A stretch of 64,000 nucleotides of DNA from Sycon ciliatum (Eukaryota; Porifera; Calcarea; Leucosolenida; Sycettidae). This document shows, piece by piece, positions 10,682 to 23,574 of the stretch. The stretch covers positions 40,347,425 through 40,411,424 of the forward strand of contig NC_088644.1 in assembly GCF_964019385.1 (NCBI RefSeq), read 5' to 3'. A program made the translations under genes and the position numbers. The first letter of the stretch is position 1, and each line of letters starts with the position of its first letter. The notes below the pieces were generated by a model. It saw only the letters and a list, made by a program, of their open reading frames with translations. It made no database searches and was not told the DNA's origin.

Positions 10682-11148
10682 TCATGCCCAAGCACTGCTA
10701 GTAGGTCCGCTGTTCCAAGGCCAATGCGAAATCCATACTGCTTGGCTGACAAGAGATGATGTTTTTCAAGGTGATTCACAATTTGACAGTTCACAATACG
10801 CTCCATCACTTTGGAGATGATGGGGAGGAGGGAGACTGGGCGGTAATTCTTAGGGTTGGATAGGCTGCCCTTCTTGTAGACTGGCACAACTCGAGCACTC
10901 TTCCAAGCCTCTGGCTGAACACCCTTACGGAAGCACAGAGCGAAGAGAGACGTGAGAGGCGATGCAAGTTCATGGGAGCACTCTTTGCGCACGCGGGCAG
11001 GGATGTTGTCCGGACCGGACGCCTTGCCAACGTCGAGCTGGTTCAGGAGGCGTTTCACTGTTTGCAGGCGGAAGTGGATTCGGCTAAGTGGGGTGACCCC
11101 GGGTTGGCGAGCATGAGGGAGATCCCCCGGGCCCAAGTCATCAACTCC
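10682..11148 (-). pseudogene. Reverse-transcriptase fragment of a second LINE family
   Basis: The minus strand encodes about 150 residues of LINE RT fingers: LDVGKASGPDNIPARV, WKSARVVPVYKKG, NYRPVSLLPIISKVMERIV and an AKQYGFR motif. The fragment lacks palm motifs and is cut at 10682 by the (CAA)n tail of the plus-strand LINE, which suggests that LINE inserted into it. Its other edge, around 11148, is not defined. Confidence 0.75.
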
Positions 11149-11883
11149 AAGGCTACATTTATTAAATTATATTATTGAGTTGGCTGTATTTCACTCACGT
11201 TGTCATGACATGAGGTAAGAACCCCATCACCGGGCCAAAAGCGACCAAGGGTAATGAGAGTTTGAGGCAAGAAAAGAAGAAGAACAAATTAGATAGATGG
11301 CCAACACAATGAAGACCGAAGCGGATTGTAAAAAAAAAGCAAAAATAGCAAAAGCCTAGGCAGAAACTGAGAGACGGACACAAATACACGGAAATATGGA
11401 GGAGGCCAGGACATAGTCGGATACGAAGAGAGTAATCACGAATGGAATACCAGAACAGGAACTTTGGTGACGAATCCGCTTCAGTCCAATCCGGGTGTGT
11501 GCATTCTCCGAGAATCTTCGACAGTCTGGAACGAGGTTGCAGTTGTCGTCATCCAAGGATGGCCCCGGTGCTCTTGTAGTAGTTGATTCCCGGGAACCTG
11601 CAGCTGAGCCTACACCTGCAGTGCGACCTGAAGCTGATACTCTTCTTCCGTAACGGGTTGGCGATGTCGGCGTTTTGTGGACGTTTGATGATCGGGAAAC
11701 AGGGAGAACTGCGAGGATAGTGGCTGGTGTGTAGGGCTCTTGGCTGAAGTTGCTAGTTTCGCTAAGTCCAATGGAGACGTTTGATCTACTTCGACACCAT
11801 TTCTGACCACCGAGGATGGCGTCCTGGTGAGGAAAGAAGGTGGCAAGTGCAGAAAAGTGTCCTGATTCGCGAAGTGTCCTTAT
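11149..11883. other. Unassigned region, no gene recognised
   Basis: AT-rich DNA with purine runs near 11260-11350. A 78-codon minus ORF (11610-11846) has no recognisable family. The right end carries the GTCCTTAT duplication (11876-11883) of the following element. Confidence 0.35.
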
Positions 11884-12639
11884 TAGGCTCCGGCGGATTA
11901 TGCTCGCGAGATCATGGAATTATGCTTTCATGGATTCTCGCAATATGCTCGCAAAATCCTCATATTATGCTTTGGCACGCGGGCATACATATTCACTTTG
12001 TTGTACTTGTGGAGCCTCAAAGTTCGGAAATTGTGCCTTTTCCGTACTTGTAAGTGGCCATAAGTACATGTACAACGTAATACATGTACATGAGTATCCC
12101 CATACCAAGGTATCCATGCATGCTAGAGATCAACATGGAAAAGAGAAAACATTACTTCTTCTATTCTTTAGTTGACTTCTTTCGTAAAAAGATTTTTTCA
12201 TTGCCAAATTAGTTTGAGTTACCTTTGAAAATTATCATGTTCAGGAACTGTCTTCGTAATCGTCATACTCGTCCAGCCGATGTTACCCTCACGCTGCGAG
12301 TAATCAGCTCATCTCTCCCGTAGCTCCACCACTCCTTCCAACATGACCGAACATCAACTATACCTCAATTTTTTTTAATTATTAGAGCAATATCCATAGC
12401 CTGCACAGTCATGGCTGCCAAAAGCGAGAGGTCATAATTATGACTTCGTAACATGCATAATGTAGACTCTACATGTACGCGAAGTTTTGCGGACTGCCCG
12501 TCACTATCTCGTCTGCCCCAGGATACCTGATAAAGGCTGATTCACTCGCATCTTCTGCTACATGTACTGTATCAGTGTGAGAAAGAACGTTACTTTGAAG
12601 AAGACTAGTTCGAGCATACACTTGTGTGTTGCCATGATT

Positions 12640-15600
12640 TCTACCCTGCTTTTCATTGAAAACACTATCTGCATCACCTCCGAACCCTTTACTACGTGGA
12701 GGTATTAAATTGCTCCGTCATGGAGTCGAAATACCTTGGCACATCGTATGCCAGAGTCACTGTGGCTGCAGAACATGAAGAGCGGGTACTAGACAGAGCC
12801 TTCTGGCTCGAAGCCATCAGCCACTCAGTACGCAAGTGGCGTTTTGCGGACAGCCCCAAAGTGACGAAGCCAGCTTCCAATGCGTAACCTCTCTCCCTCC
12901 TCTTCCACTTCAACCTCTGCGCCTCTCAACGCTCTTGCCCCCCCCAACCTTTCTTCCCCCATTCTGTACATGCTGCTACTCACCGACTTACAATCTGTGT
13001 CCTTAATGCTCGCTCCATAGCAAACAAGTCTGGCGAACTCATTCAAATCTGTGAGGATCACACACCCAGCGTAGTATGCATCACAGAGACCTGGCTAACT
13101 CCCACACAAGCTTTCCACGTGCCACACTATGAATGCTTCCGTCGAGACCGACCTGTTTTAGAAAACAGACAGAACCGTGACCCACACAGGGGGTACGGAG
13201 GAGTTCTAATCTTAGTTCGTGAAGGTCTGTGTACTTCCATTGATCAGCTACCGGATTTTCAGCAACCGGGCTTGGAAGCGCTAGCACTTCGGCTTACACT
13301 CGCTGAACATAAGCTTGTCTCACCTTCTGACCTGCCAACACCCCACCTAACAGTAGCCTGTATCTAAAGTGCTCCTTTCCCGTCGACGGATGACTTCTCG
13401 ACTTTTCTCGACCGCTTCCAAATAGCCCTGCAATCAACTCAAAGGAAGCCCGAAGCCCTTGTGATATCAGGCGACTTCAACTGTAGGTATTCCGGCTGGT
13501 GCTCAACTGACCAAACGGATGCACAGAGTCTGAGTCTTGACAACCTCTTCTCATGCTATAATTTGACCCAATCGGTAACCTTTCCCACCCACCTCCGCTC
13601 GAATGGACTTGGCAGCTGTCTAGACCTTATCGCGAGCAACATCCCTAACCAACTCAACCGCATTCAACACCTGGCTCCTCTTGGCGCATCAGACCATGCC
13701 GTCCTGCTGGCTGAGTTCTCCTCCTCAAAGTCTTCCCCCGCAGCAGCCAGCACCTGTCGTAGCCCACCATCCACACAAAGATACAATGTCCTGAGTGCCA
13801 CGGATAACATGTGGAATGCCTTGACTGTTTTTCTCGCAGATGTACCCTGGTCTCAGGTCCTTGCCTCCCACTGCATCGACACGGCTGTCTCCGCATTCAC
13901 TGACATCCTTGAAGGTGCCTTGGACCTATATATAGGAAGATCCTCACCTCCTCGTCGGAAATCACGCCACAAACCCTGCCCCTGGATGACTGCATCACTG
14001 AAAGCAGCTATTAAAGTCAAGAGTGATCTCTACAGCATCTACCGGAAATACCCATCCCTACAAATTTCAACAAATACAAACACCAACGTAACTATGTAAA
14101 ATGCCGTTCCAGATCCTGCCATCGCTGCTACATCCGCAACCTCCGTGCCACGATATCTCCCACAAACCCTCGCCTCCCATCCCTCCCTGTGCTCATTCGT
14201 CAACTGCGAAATCCTACCAGCGCCCGGGTCATACCTTCGAAGATTGTGGGCCCCAATGGTCGAACAAGCACCTCTCCGGCATCCATTGGTAACTTATTGA
14301 ACTGCCACTTCGTCAGTGCTGGCTTACAGGTTGATCCCGATGCTCCTATTCCCACTATTTCCTCCCTACCTCCACCAGCAACTACATTGCACTCCCTGAT
14401 CATCACCTCATCGACTGTTCACAAGTATATTGCAAGACTGCCTCTGAACAAATCCCTCGGAGCTGATAGGATCACCAATGAGATCCTCAGGAAACTGAGC
14501 TACCCAATTGCCCGCCCACTCTCCATTCTTTTTAACCTTTCCCTCTCCTCCGGCACGTTCCCGTCACGATGGAAGTCAGCCACTGTCATTCCAGTTTACA
14601 AAAATAAAGGCGACAAGAACAACCCGTCTAATTACCGACCAATCTCCCTCCTGTCCTGTGTCTCCTAACTGCTAGAGAGAATAGTGTACGACCGCTTGTA
14701 TGACCATATCTCCCCTCTTCTTCACCCCGCACAATCTGGCTTCCGTCGTAAGGACAACACATCCCTGCAATTGTCCCGCATAATTCAAGACCTCTGCTCC
14801 CTAAAAGACCAGCGGCAGGTCTCCTGCATCTGTTTCTTCGACCTCTCCAAGGCCTTCGACACCGTGTGGCACAAGGGCCTGATCGCCAAACTTCGTTCCC
14901 ATGGTGTCTCCGGCTCTCTACTCGCCTGGATAACTAGCTACCTCTTGGGCCGAAATCAGTGCGTCACAGTGAATGGAACCTTATCTGACCCCGAGTCTGT
15001 GACATCCGGAGTGCTCCATTTTTAGGTCCCCTGCTCTTCGTCACATACGTTAATGACCTCCCCTATGTAATTCCCAATATTTCTTTGTTTGCAGATGATA
15101 CCACTGTCCTTGCTTCCTCCCCATCTCACGCCACCCTGTACCCCAAAGTTCAGACCTGTATCAACGACATTGTTCACTGGATGAGCACTTGGTACCTTAA
15201 CTTAAGCCAATTGTGACCAAAACCGAGCTTCTCCTTTTTCCCCCTCCCACAGATCCAGTGCCCATCTTCCACTTTCTCGATGATCCCGGTCACCCTATCT
15301 CTGTAGCGCCCCACCATAAACACCGTGGCATTGTCATAGATTCCGCCCTCTCCTGGTCTTACCATGCTGATCATGTGTCGTCCAAAGTATGCCGATCTGT
15401 CGGCATAATGTCAAGTCACTTGTCCCATTTGCCCCAGAATTGCCGGATTAATTTTTATAAATCATGCATTCTTCCCCTCTTCACGTTTTGGTTTGGTTTG
15501 GTTTTTATTATTTCAGTTCGTTGCCTCAACAGTACAAAGTACAAATATCAAGAGGGACGAACGAAAAGAGAAAATAAAACACAGCAGAGAGGAAGATGCA

Positions 15601-16300
15601 ACTGAAAGGAAAGAAAAACGGAGAGACGGCTTCCCTGCCTGGTCCACCATTAACAAAACCCACATAGGTAAATTAGAAGTTCTCCATCGCCGTATACTGC
15701 GCATCATATTTCGTACTGATCGTTATAATTATCTCAAATCTAGACTTGTATGCTGCTGCATCCACTACTACTCTGCAACACTACCTTGATGATTCCCTTG
15801 AAGTGCACCCTGGCACATTCAACTTTTCTTGACCAGCACCCTGCTCATTTACAGTCACTTAATTGGTTTAAACCAGGTGGCACCACCCGAAGCTGCGTTC
15901 GTCTCCCCCTACTAGGTCTACTCCATTCGTAAATTCTCCTTTCTTTTCCTCCTACTCCACGTGGCTCCAACTGCCTCCCAGTGTTAGACAAGCTCCAGAT
16001 ATGCCCAAATTCCGTACCCTCGTCAGACAGCACTTCAGTATCTCCCAGTAAACAAAATCAGAGTCACCATTTCCGCTGCATAGCTCGCTGGGCATCCCAT
16101 TGCTTTGTAAGTTGCTAATCCAAAATGTCAACGACCACTTGCGGCGCAGCAAGTGGGAGTGGGCCACAGACAGGCTATGGTCTCTTCATCGCAGCCAACA
16201 CACCAGCCTAATTATACTGACCGCACTCCAGCTCCCTTCTACCCCTCTTTGATCCCCTTCGCTCAGCCTTAAAATCCGATATCAGTTCTCTCCATCTTCC
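12640..16300 (+). pseudogene. Decayed APE-type LINE (ORF1 end, endonuclease, RT)
   Basis: The ORF1 tail at 12696-12887 (KYLGTSYARVTV, FWLEAISHSVRKWRF) resembles the ORF1 end of the minus LINE at 36.1 kb. The endonuclease is split between 13060-13365 (CITETWL, HYECFRRDRP) and 13461-14099 (SGDFNCRYSGW). RT pieces lie at 14189-14668 (IPVYKNKGDKNNPSNYRPISL), 14684-15025 (FFDLSKAFDTVWHKGL, SYLLGRNQ) and about 15040-15110, where FADD is still readable. C-terminal sequence continues to about 15950. Stops separate the pieces at 13365, 14097 and 14666, and there is a frameshift near 15020. The RT sequence resumes at 15630 after a nested insertion. It is dead and older than the other LINEs here. Confidence 0.78.
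15485..15628 (-). repeat. Nested LINE 3' end with (AAACC)n tail
   Basis: On the minus strand this reads TGTACTGTTGAGGCAACG, then AAATAATAAAA, ending in (AAACC)n at 15485-15503. It matches the 3' end of the LINE at 32.85 kb (TGTACTGTTGAGATACCG, then (ATACC)n). It interrupts the RT of the host LINE: LPLFT lies before it and FPAWSTINKTH after it. Confidence 0.65.
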
Positions 16301-16479
16301 TACGGTGCACTGCTTTTACTATTGTTTTGTCCTATCTCAATCTCAAATTCTCCCCATTATCATTTGCAAAGCCGGTGCTTCCCTCTTGGATGCACATGTT
16401 TCTTTTCTCCTATGTGTCGGCGCACAGGAGTAACGATGATTCCGACACCTTTGGTCGGAGGAGTCACTTTTGCCCCGCC

Positions 16480-17012
16480 CCCACTCCCGTCCAATAACCG
16501 CTGACGGGGGAGCGTCTTCGCTACCGGACCGCAAATGTGGAAGACCGTGCCCGGTTGGATGTCGCTGCCAATGGTTTGTGGGCAGTCGTTTTGAGCGTAC
16601 ACTTATTGATATACGGGTTTTTAATCCTCACTCACGCTCAAATCGATCTGCACCACATACTATTGTGTATCAGCGACATGAAAAAGAAAAGAGAAGGCAC
16701 TATGAGGAGCGGGTGAGGCAGGTTGAGCAAGCCTCCTTTGTTCCGGCGGTCATGTCAGCCAGTGGCGGAATGGGTCCAGCATCAACAGCACTGTATAAAC
16801 GGATTGCTCATCTGTTGGCTGAGAAGAGGGGTGAGCATTACTCTCATGTTATGGCATTTGTTAGATGCAGGATTTCCTTCAGCCTTCTGAAATCCTGTAT
16901 CATGTGCATTCGCGGTTGTAGGCGTTTAAATTTTAGTTTTAAATTTGCACCCTCCTGCGGAGCCCACGCTGCTTTGGCAGTGGCGGAGGCTCGCTTGCCG
17001 ACGTAACCGTCG
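16480..17012 (+). pseudogene. C-terminal fragment of a retroelement-type polyprotein (fossil)
   Basis: Recognisable phrases are IDIRVFNPHSRSNR, YQRHEKEKRRHYEERVRQVE, MSASGGMGPASTALYKRIA and FVRCRISFSLLKSCIMCIRG. I recall this signature at the C-terminal end of RT-bearing polyproteins common in cnidarian and sponge genomes, after a segment with spaced acidic residues that may be a restriction-like nuclease fold. Only the end is present and it is broken. The element class cannot be assigned from this piece. Confidence 0.55.
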
Positions 17013-17300
17013 GAGATCATCATGAACAATGGACTGACTAATTATTCACTTGTCCTGTCTTTCTAATAATAAAAAAAAACCTTCCGTCCAATATGCCACC
17101 GCCCCCGCTGTTCAGCATCTGATGGTACTGTGGTATTCAGAAAAGAAAAAAAATCCCTTCACACTTTATGTACGTGCTCTTCATTTTCTTTTTTCTCTTC
17201 TTCCGTGGTTGGTCTCACCCTCTCCTCAATTCAATTGGCTGTCTTGACATGCCACGAGGTGCAGAAATAAATAAATCATGAAATAAATAAATATGAAGAG
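17013..17300 (+). repeat. Probable LINE 3' UTR ending in (AATAAAT)n
   Basis: T-rich, non-coding sequence ends with CATGCCACGAGGTGCAG followed by AAATAAATAAATCATGAAATAAATAAAT at about 17262-17292, which looks like a LINE 3' tail. Which upstream LINE it belongs to is unclear. Confidence 0.4.
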
Positions 17301-17575
17301 GATCAGCACTGATCAGGTGCATTGTACACAATTGTGTAGCCTACATACTAGAACTGTGGTACAATCATGTAGTTATGCTCCTACCTCCAAAAGGATGCCA
17401 ATTAAAAAAAATCACGGTTCGCGTGAGACTCGGTTTCTCTATATAGAGGCCGAGTTTTCCGCATCCGTAGGAACGCCACCACCCTTCAAGGATCAAGGCG
17501 CAGGATGCCAAATTTTCAACCACCAAATTTTGCCAATAATTATGCCGGCATAATCCGCCGGTGCCTAGTCCTTAT

Positions 17576-18443
17576 ACCCGAACTCCCGAAGTCTCATTAT
17601 ATGCATTACAGTTCGTAGATGGGACTTTGCTCTGGGCATGGACATTCTGTCGTTATTTGCGAATTGTCGTTATCTACGCAGTCGTTCTTAGCGAAGTTGA
17701 CTGTACAGAAAGTTCCGTTGCTACTGGCTGGAAAACTAAACTTAGCTGGCCTTTTTTTCCAAGAGCGTGAACGCTGGATTTTGTTTGGCATGCCCATTGC
17801 TCGGAGGTGACAGAAATAAGTTTGTCCATCAACTTGAAGTCAGCTGTATTCTAGTCACCATCACCCATGGCGCACCATTCTCCCAAATCGTGTGTGAACA
17901 CCAGACTGGCAGAGCTCAAACCGCTCTAAACCGCTGTCATGCATTTGTCGCTGAATACATCCTGGTTGTCTTTAATGGCGAATTGAAAAAATTTACTAAC
18001 TTTTATCTATTCATTACCCGCTTCTGTATTACATAGCGGTACAAGTCATTGAAAACTGCTAGATATTGTGCATAGCATCCAGTGAAATAAATATGCTTTA
18101 CATGTACATGTATCTGTATCGAGTACCTCAAATACATCTGCATGTACATGTATGCTCTGTTGGCCAAAGATATTGTTCGTTCTTTTTATTTGAATTCGCA
18201 ATACCATCCAGTATCCATACAAATATTGACCGAGGTACGCTACTGGCTTTGATGTATCCATCATCCCAGCAGAGACCGTTCAACACTCTCTTCAGACTTC
18301 GCAACTCACATTTCCTGTAAATCCACACAGGTGGGTGGGACGCAGCCCTCCCTCTAACCATGGTAACCCACACACTTCACGTACAAACTAGCACGCGGAG
18401 AGCCCCAAGTCATAAAATATTAACTGGTTTGGTATAGCTTTGG
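17576..18443. other. Unassigned region, no gene recognised
   Basis: No ORF here has recognisable domains. TACATGTA palindromes occur near 18098-18150. The right end carries the GGTGAGAG duplication of the next element. Confidence 0.35.
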
Positions 18444-18451
18444 GGTGAGAG

Positions 18452-18935
18452 TAGGCCTTGACGGATTATGCCAATATTTTCGTGAAATTATGCTTTTCGC
18501 ATTGCTGAAAAAATTGCAGAATTATGCTATTTTTATGCTAAAAGTTATCATATTATGCCGCATCTTGCTCACATATGCTGCTAATGCATAATGGTTCTGT
18601 GCAAAGTAACAGGGGAATTGTTTTGTAGAGGGCGTTGTACTGTAGTAGCAAAAGTTCAACGGTGTCAACGCACCGTCCGACCTAGCTACGACCATCACTG
18701 ATTGTAGTGGACTGGACATGTTATCAAGGGAGTCGCAAACCTACAACTTCCTAGTGCATCTACTTGTACTTGTGCTTGTATAACATGTACAACTGTATGG
18801 AATTTGATGCAAACAGGCGGATTATTCCAATTTTATGTGATTCGTATGCAATTTGCCTCGAATTATGCAAGTACATGTATTCGATTTTGGTAGGAATTAT
18901 GCGAAAGTTATGCTAGCATAATCCGTCAAGGCCTA
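18452..18935. mobile_element. hAT MITE with 8-bp duplication GGTGAGAG
   Basis: A 484-bp element whose ends TAGGCCTTGACGGATTATGC are matched by GCATAATCCGTCAAGGCCTA on the right. It is flanked by GGTGAGAG at 18444-18451 and 18936-18943. The motif AATTATGC recurs throughout the interior in both orientations. The ends resemble the 5.7-kb element (TAGGCTCCGGCGGATTATGC), so both probably used related transposases. Confidence 0.85.
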
Positions 18936-19215
18936 GGTGAGAGGGCAGGGGCTAGACCCTCTCTAAACTGTATGTGTTGCGTACTGCGCTATTTTGTTTT
19001 ACTAAGTACACAACCTACTCGTCAGAAGGGGAGAAGACAACAGAATATACAATAACAAAACATCAGGGAGAGTAGGGGCTGCAAAGTAAGCCTGTGCCGG
19101 TGAGGCAAGCCCACAACACCGACCTATGGTCTGGGCGTTCACGTGGGCTTGCGCACCATAGCCTAAAAGAAGGGGGTGATTTAGAGCGATCAAGACAAGA
19201 TAAGGTGAGGTAGAA

Positions 19216-19640
<425 letters not shown>

Positions 19641-19728
19641 TGCGGTTTCAAAGGTGAAGGGATAGGGTACTTAGGTTCAACAAGCCACATGCAGGGTGCG
19701 ACAGAGCTCTCGGCCATTGAAGAAAATG

Positions 19729-20502
19729 TTGAGTCACCTCCACCATTGCACTGCGCTCTTTAGCCGACTAGACCCTCCTGCACACAACCATCCCCATTGC
19801 GAGGACACTTCCGTAGACGATATTGATAAACTCCTTCAGATAGCTGTTTCGCTAATACATAGCTCGTCAGTGAAGGTAGATGTTGAATGATTGAAAAAAT
19901 ATAGACCAAACTGCTATTATATAGGGGGTTTCCACATACAAAACTGGCATAGCTGAGGTGATAACGCGGGAAAAGGAAGGTGTGAAGTACTGTTGACGCG
20001 CATTGGACATGCATGCAGCGTCGGAAATTCGGCGCAGAAAATCAATCACTATTCAATGCAGAAATAACGTGCCAGAATCAGACTACTATGTAGCTAGTGA
20101 GAGTCTGTGTAGCTAGTGAGCGTCTGTGTAGCTAGCTACATAGTAGTCTGATTCTGGCACGTTATTTCTGCATTGAATAGTGATTGATTTTCCGCGCCGA
20201 ATTTCCGACGCTGCATGCATGTCCAATGCGCGTCAACAGTACTTCACACCTTCCTTTTCCCACGTTATCACCTCAGCTATGCCAGTTTTGTATGTGGAAA
20301 CCCCCTATATAATAGCAGTTTGGTCTATATTTTTTCAATCATTCAACATCTACCTTCACTGATGAGCTATGTATTAGCGAAACAGCTGTCTGAAGGAGTT
20401 TATCAATATCGTCTACGGAAGTGTCCTCGCAATGGGGATGGTTGTGTGCAGGAGGGTCTAGTCGGCTAAAAGCGCAGTGTAATGGTGGAGGTGACTCAAC
20501 AA
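19729..20502. repeat. Large foldback element with near-identical arms
   Basis: The left arm (about 19729-20105) and right arm (about 20122-20502) are inverted copies joined by a short loop of TAGCTAGTGAG-type repeats. The arms differ at only a few positions, so both carry the same 84-codon ORF (MHVQCASTVLHTFLF), on the minus strand at 19760-20014 and the plus strand at 20215-20469. That ORF has no known domain. Relics of the same sequence occur at 24.56-24.89 and 26.24-26.31 kb. Confidence 0.8.
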
Positions 20503-20519
20503 GCTACATGCAGCCTATA

Positions 20520-21140
20520 ATAATTATAATAATACGGGTGGTCCCGGCCTCGAGCTAGCTGCTTACACAGAATTGTTCACGCAGATGTTCAGGCACATGT
20601 GGAGTTTCCTTACCAGAGTAATGGCTGGAGAATGCGGCCATGCCGAGCTCTCCGATGTCCGAGCACTGCGTTCTCACCTTTCCATGTCTGGAAGGGGGCT
20701 TAGCCGCGCAACATTCCCAGTCCCTCAGCATCTCGCAGCCCCTGGTGCAAACGATACGACGATAAGACTCACCCCATCAAACTCAAAGTCAATGTGTCAT
20801 CGTTCAGCCGCCAAGCAAAGTGTCGACGAACTCCAGGAACAGCTGGTAGAAGATGTTCGACACGTCAAGCGCTGCGAAACTGATCTAGTTGGTCAGGCGG
20901 AACAAGTAGTTGTTTGGCCACCAGCGCATGTTTGCTGGCGAGGAGGTCATGTGTAACCGCCTGGAACGCTGACTATGGTATGGCCGGATCAATCCAAAAC
21001 CTGCTTTCGCTGCTCCTGCTCTCGTAGCCGAAACGCACGCCACAAGCAGGCATACATGTATCGCCCTTCGCTCTGGAAAAGTGAATTTCGTGATTACCTG
21101 TACCTGTGCTATGACTTGCACACACCTAAGCTCGCCGGGG
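20520..21140. other. Unassigned region with a 127-codon ORF
   Basis: A plus ORF at 20573-20956 and overlapping minus ORFs have no recognisable domain. It lies between the foldback element and a long GT tract and is not called as a gene. Confidence 0.3.
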
Positions 21141-21442
<302 letters not shown>

Positions 21443-22745
21443 CCCAGGATCGACCTTGTTTGTCAAGGTCAGGGTCAAGGTGTGTGTGTTCATTTCGTGT
21501 GTGTGTGTGTGTGTTTGCGTGCAAGTGTGTGCGGTCCAGCGGGTTGTCTGTTACCAAACGCCACGATGTCATCCCTTCCCATGCCATGCTACAGGTAGTA
21601 CCAAGACTCCAAGAGTATATAACCCCCCAAGAGTATAATACTCTTGGTAGTACCTGCAAGTGGTAAGTGTTGGTATGACATTCAGACCTGAATATACATT
21701 GACAATTTGACATTCGTATCGAGAAGACGGCAACAGCCTACCAACTTACTTATAATCGAGACGAGCCAGTTACTGGACCTGCCTGGATCAACTGATAAAA
21801 TTATGGTGTTGCAGACGAATGGTTTCACTCCTAAAAACAATGTTCAGCAGGTAACGCAGGTACTGCAGTTACTACCAAGCTTCCAGAACAATGATGGGAT
21901 AAATCCAGCATTCAGTGAGTGAGCTGCAAAGGGAGAATAGTTGCATAGAGGGTGATATTGGTGTTGTTTGTTCTGGATGTCACTGTTTGTTTTCTATTTG
22001 ATCATATCTCCTTCACGAGTTTGACACTGGCCAGACTTGTAAAAAAATAACGAAAGGTGCGATAAAGAATGGCCCAAGCAGGCCCCTCGCCAGAATAGCG
22101 TTAATTTTTGCAAGTGATGTCACTACCGAAATACAATGTACAGTCATGTACATGTTGTCTTAGGTTAGGGGCAATACTAAACTAACTGAGAGGATTTCTT
22201 TCTATAGTGAGGAATGGATCAGATTGCAAGATGACGCATTATCAGCCAAAGCAATATCCTTAGAAGTTAGAACAGCTTTGCGAATAGAGACCAACCTATC
22301 AGCGTGATAGGACCCAGGGCAGTCAGAGCTGTAGCAGATGAAGCCCTGAGTGGAGTTCCCCGGTTACACCGAGGACCCACGCAGCAGGAGAAGCAATATG
22401 ACTGCGTAGCACCATTGACGGTGTGCGACGAGCATCGAAAGCTGCTTGTGGTGAAACCAGAACAGGTCACCGGTACTGTAGCATCAGACGTATCTTGGCA
22501 TTTCTTGATCCACGTCAGACCAGTTGTGGCTATCAAGCATGAGCAGAAATACACAACATGCAAGGCGCAATCTATTTACACTTCTAGTACGGGTACCAGT
22601 GCAAAAGTAGAAAATGCCGGCGGTCGGATACTGGCTGTAACAAGAGATATGGTCATTTGCGAAACCTCAACTTGGCTTGAGGCTCAAGCATTGTTGTCTC
22701 AGCATCTACTGTAATCTGTAGTCACCGTAGTCTCCTCAGTAGTGG
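21443..22745. other. Unassigned region, no gene recognised
   Basis: This region contains a short inverted repeat at about 21607-21650 (CCAAGAGTATA facing TATACTCTTGG) and a 136-codon plus ORF (22304-22714) with no recognisable family. I see nothing else. Confidence 0.35.
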
Positions 22746-22845
22746 AGTGGATTGGATTGGATTTTATTTATAGTGGTGACGATATCAGGCAATTGCCTAA
22801 TAACAATAGACCCACTCGTGGGAAAGATGTAAGAAGATAAGAATA
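22746..22845 (-). repeat. LINE/SINE 3' end with (AATCC)n tail
   Basis: The plus strand reads GGATTGGATTGGATT, then TTATTTATAG; on the minus strand this is a 3' end closed by (AATCC)n. It resembles the pentanucleotide tails at 15.49 and 32.85 kb. Confidence 0.45.
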
Positions 22846-22853
22846 ATTAATAT

Positions 22854-23220
22854 TAGGGGTGAAACAATTATACCGAGTACTCGAGTACTCGCTCGGTTTT
22901 TTCAAAAATAATCGTACTCGGAATAAATCAGAGTACTCGTTCATACATGGTGCATGCATTTATCACAGAAATCTGCAGTTTCAGAGCAGCAGTAGGCAGA
23001 TATTGAGGTGCAGACTGTGTGGTGAACATTTTTTCGCGAGTTGAGAGAGCCCAAATGAGAAAAATGACTGCTACTCGGTTCAATCAGGGTTGTATCATGT
23101 GATTTTAAGGCCCCTGGTGTGCAATTTTTAGGGGATGAAGAATACTCGAATACTCGAATATTCGATCGGAGAAAATCAGAGTACTCGAACTCGGGATCTC
23201 AGTGCCAACTTTCACCCCTA
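22854..23220. mobile_element. hAT MITE with 8-bp duplication ATTAATAT
   Basis: A 367-bp element starting TAGGGGTGAAAC and ending with a close inverted match (TTTCACCCCTA). It is flanked by ATTAATAT at 22846-22853 and 23221-23228. The interior is rich in GAGTACTCG-type palindromes. There is no coding sequence. Confidence 0.85.
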
Positions 23221-23574
23221 ATTAATATACATGTAATAGACTATTGGATAAGTGATCATGTCCGCGATAGAACGAATGGTTGAGGCAACAGAAGGTGGGC
23301 GCCCAGCTTTAGTGTGCCACTGGAACAGCTGCTGGGATTGTGGACTAATCACTGTAAATCAGCCGCTGCATGCTGTCGCGCGGGGTGACTCAGTGTGGGA
23401 AAGGATTTTTTATCAGGGGAGTACTAGTAGTAGTTTTTCCTACTCCCCTAGTTTCCCCTCCCCTAGTTTCAACCATGAAGTATTTACGAGATTTAAAGTA
23501 ACGAAGAAACTGCACAGGGAGTCGCTTCCACTGGATGTGAAACGGACCAAAACAACAACAACAACGCGAGAATA

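Larger units (their letters stand above)
11884..17567. mobile_element. 5.7-kb composite hAT-type element with perfect 8-bp target duplication
   Basis: Left end TAGGCTCCGGCGGATTATGC and right end (read inward on the other strand) TAGGCACCGGCGGATTATGC differ at one base. Both are flanked by GTCCTTAT, at 11876-11883 and 17568-17575. An 8-bp duplication plus TAGGC-type ends is the hAT pattern. The interior contains a decayed LINE (about 12640-16300), a scrap of another LINE end and a retroelement C-terminal fragment; no hAT transposase (BED finger, RNaseH-like or dimerisation domain) was recognised. It is either a non-autonomous hAT grown by later insertions, or two hAT ends that moved as one unit. 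Confidence 0.75.

Noticed and set aside
16470-17006. hAT transposase inside the 5.7-kb element
   Set aside because: The sequence signature is that of a retroelement polyprotein end, with no BED finger or hAT dimerisation motif.
20573-20956. 127-codon ORF as a gene
   Set aside because: No domain, no clear codon bias and overlapping ORFs on the other strand; kept as unassigned.
22304-22714. 136-codon ORF as a gene
   Set aside because: No recognisable motif and an overlapping minus ORF of similar length; evidence is insufficient.
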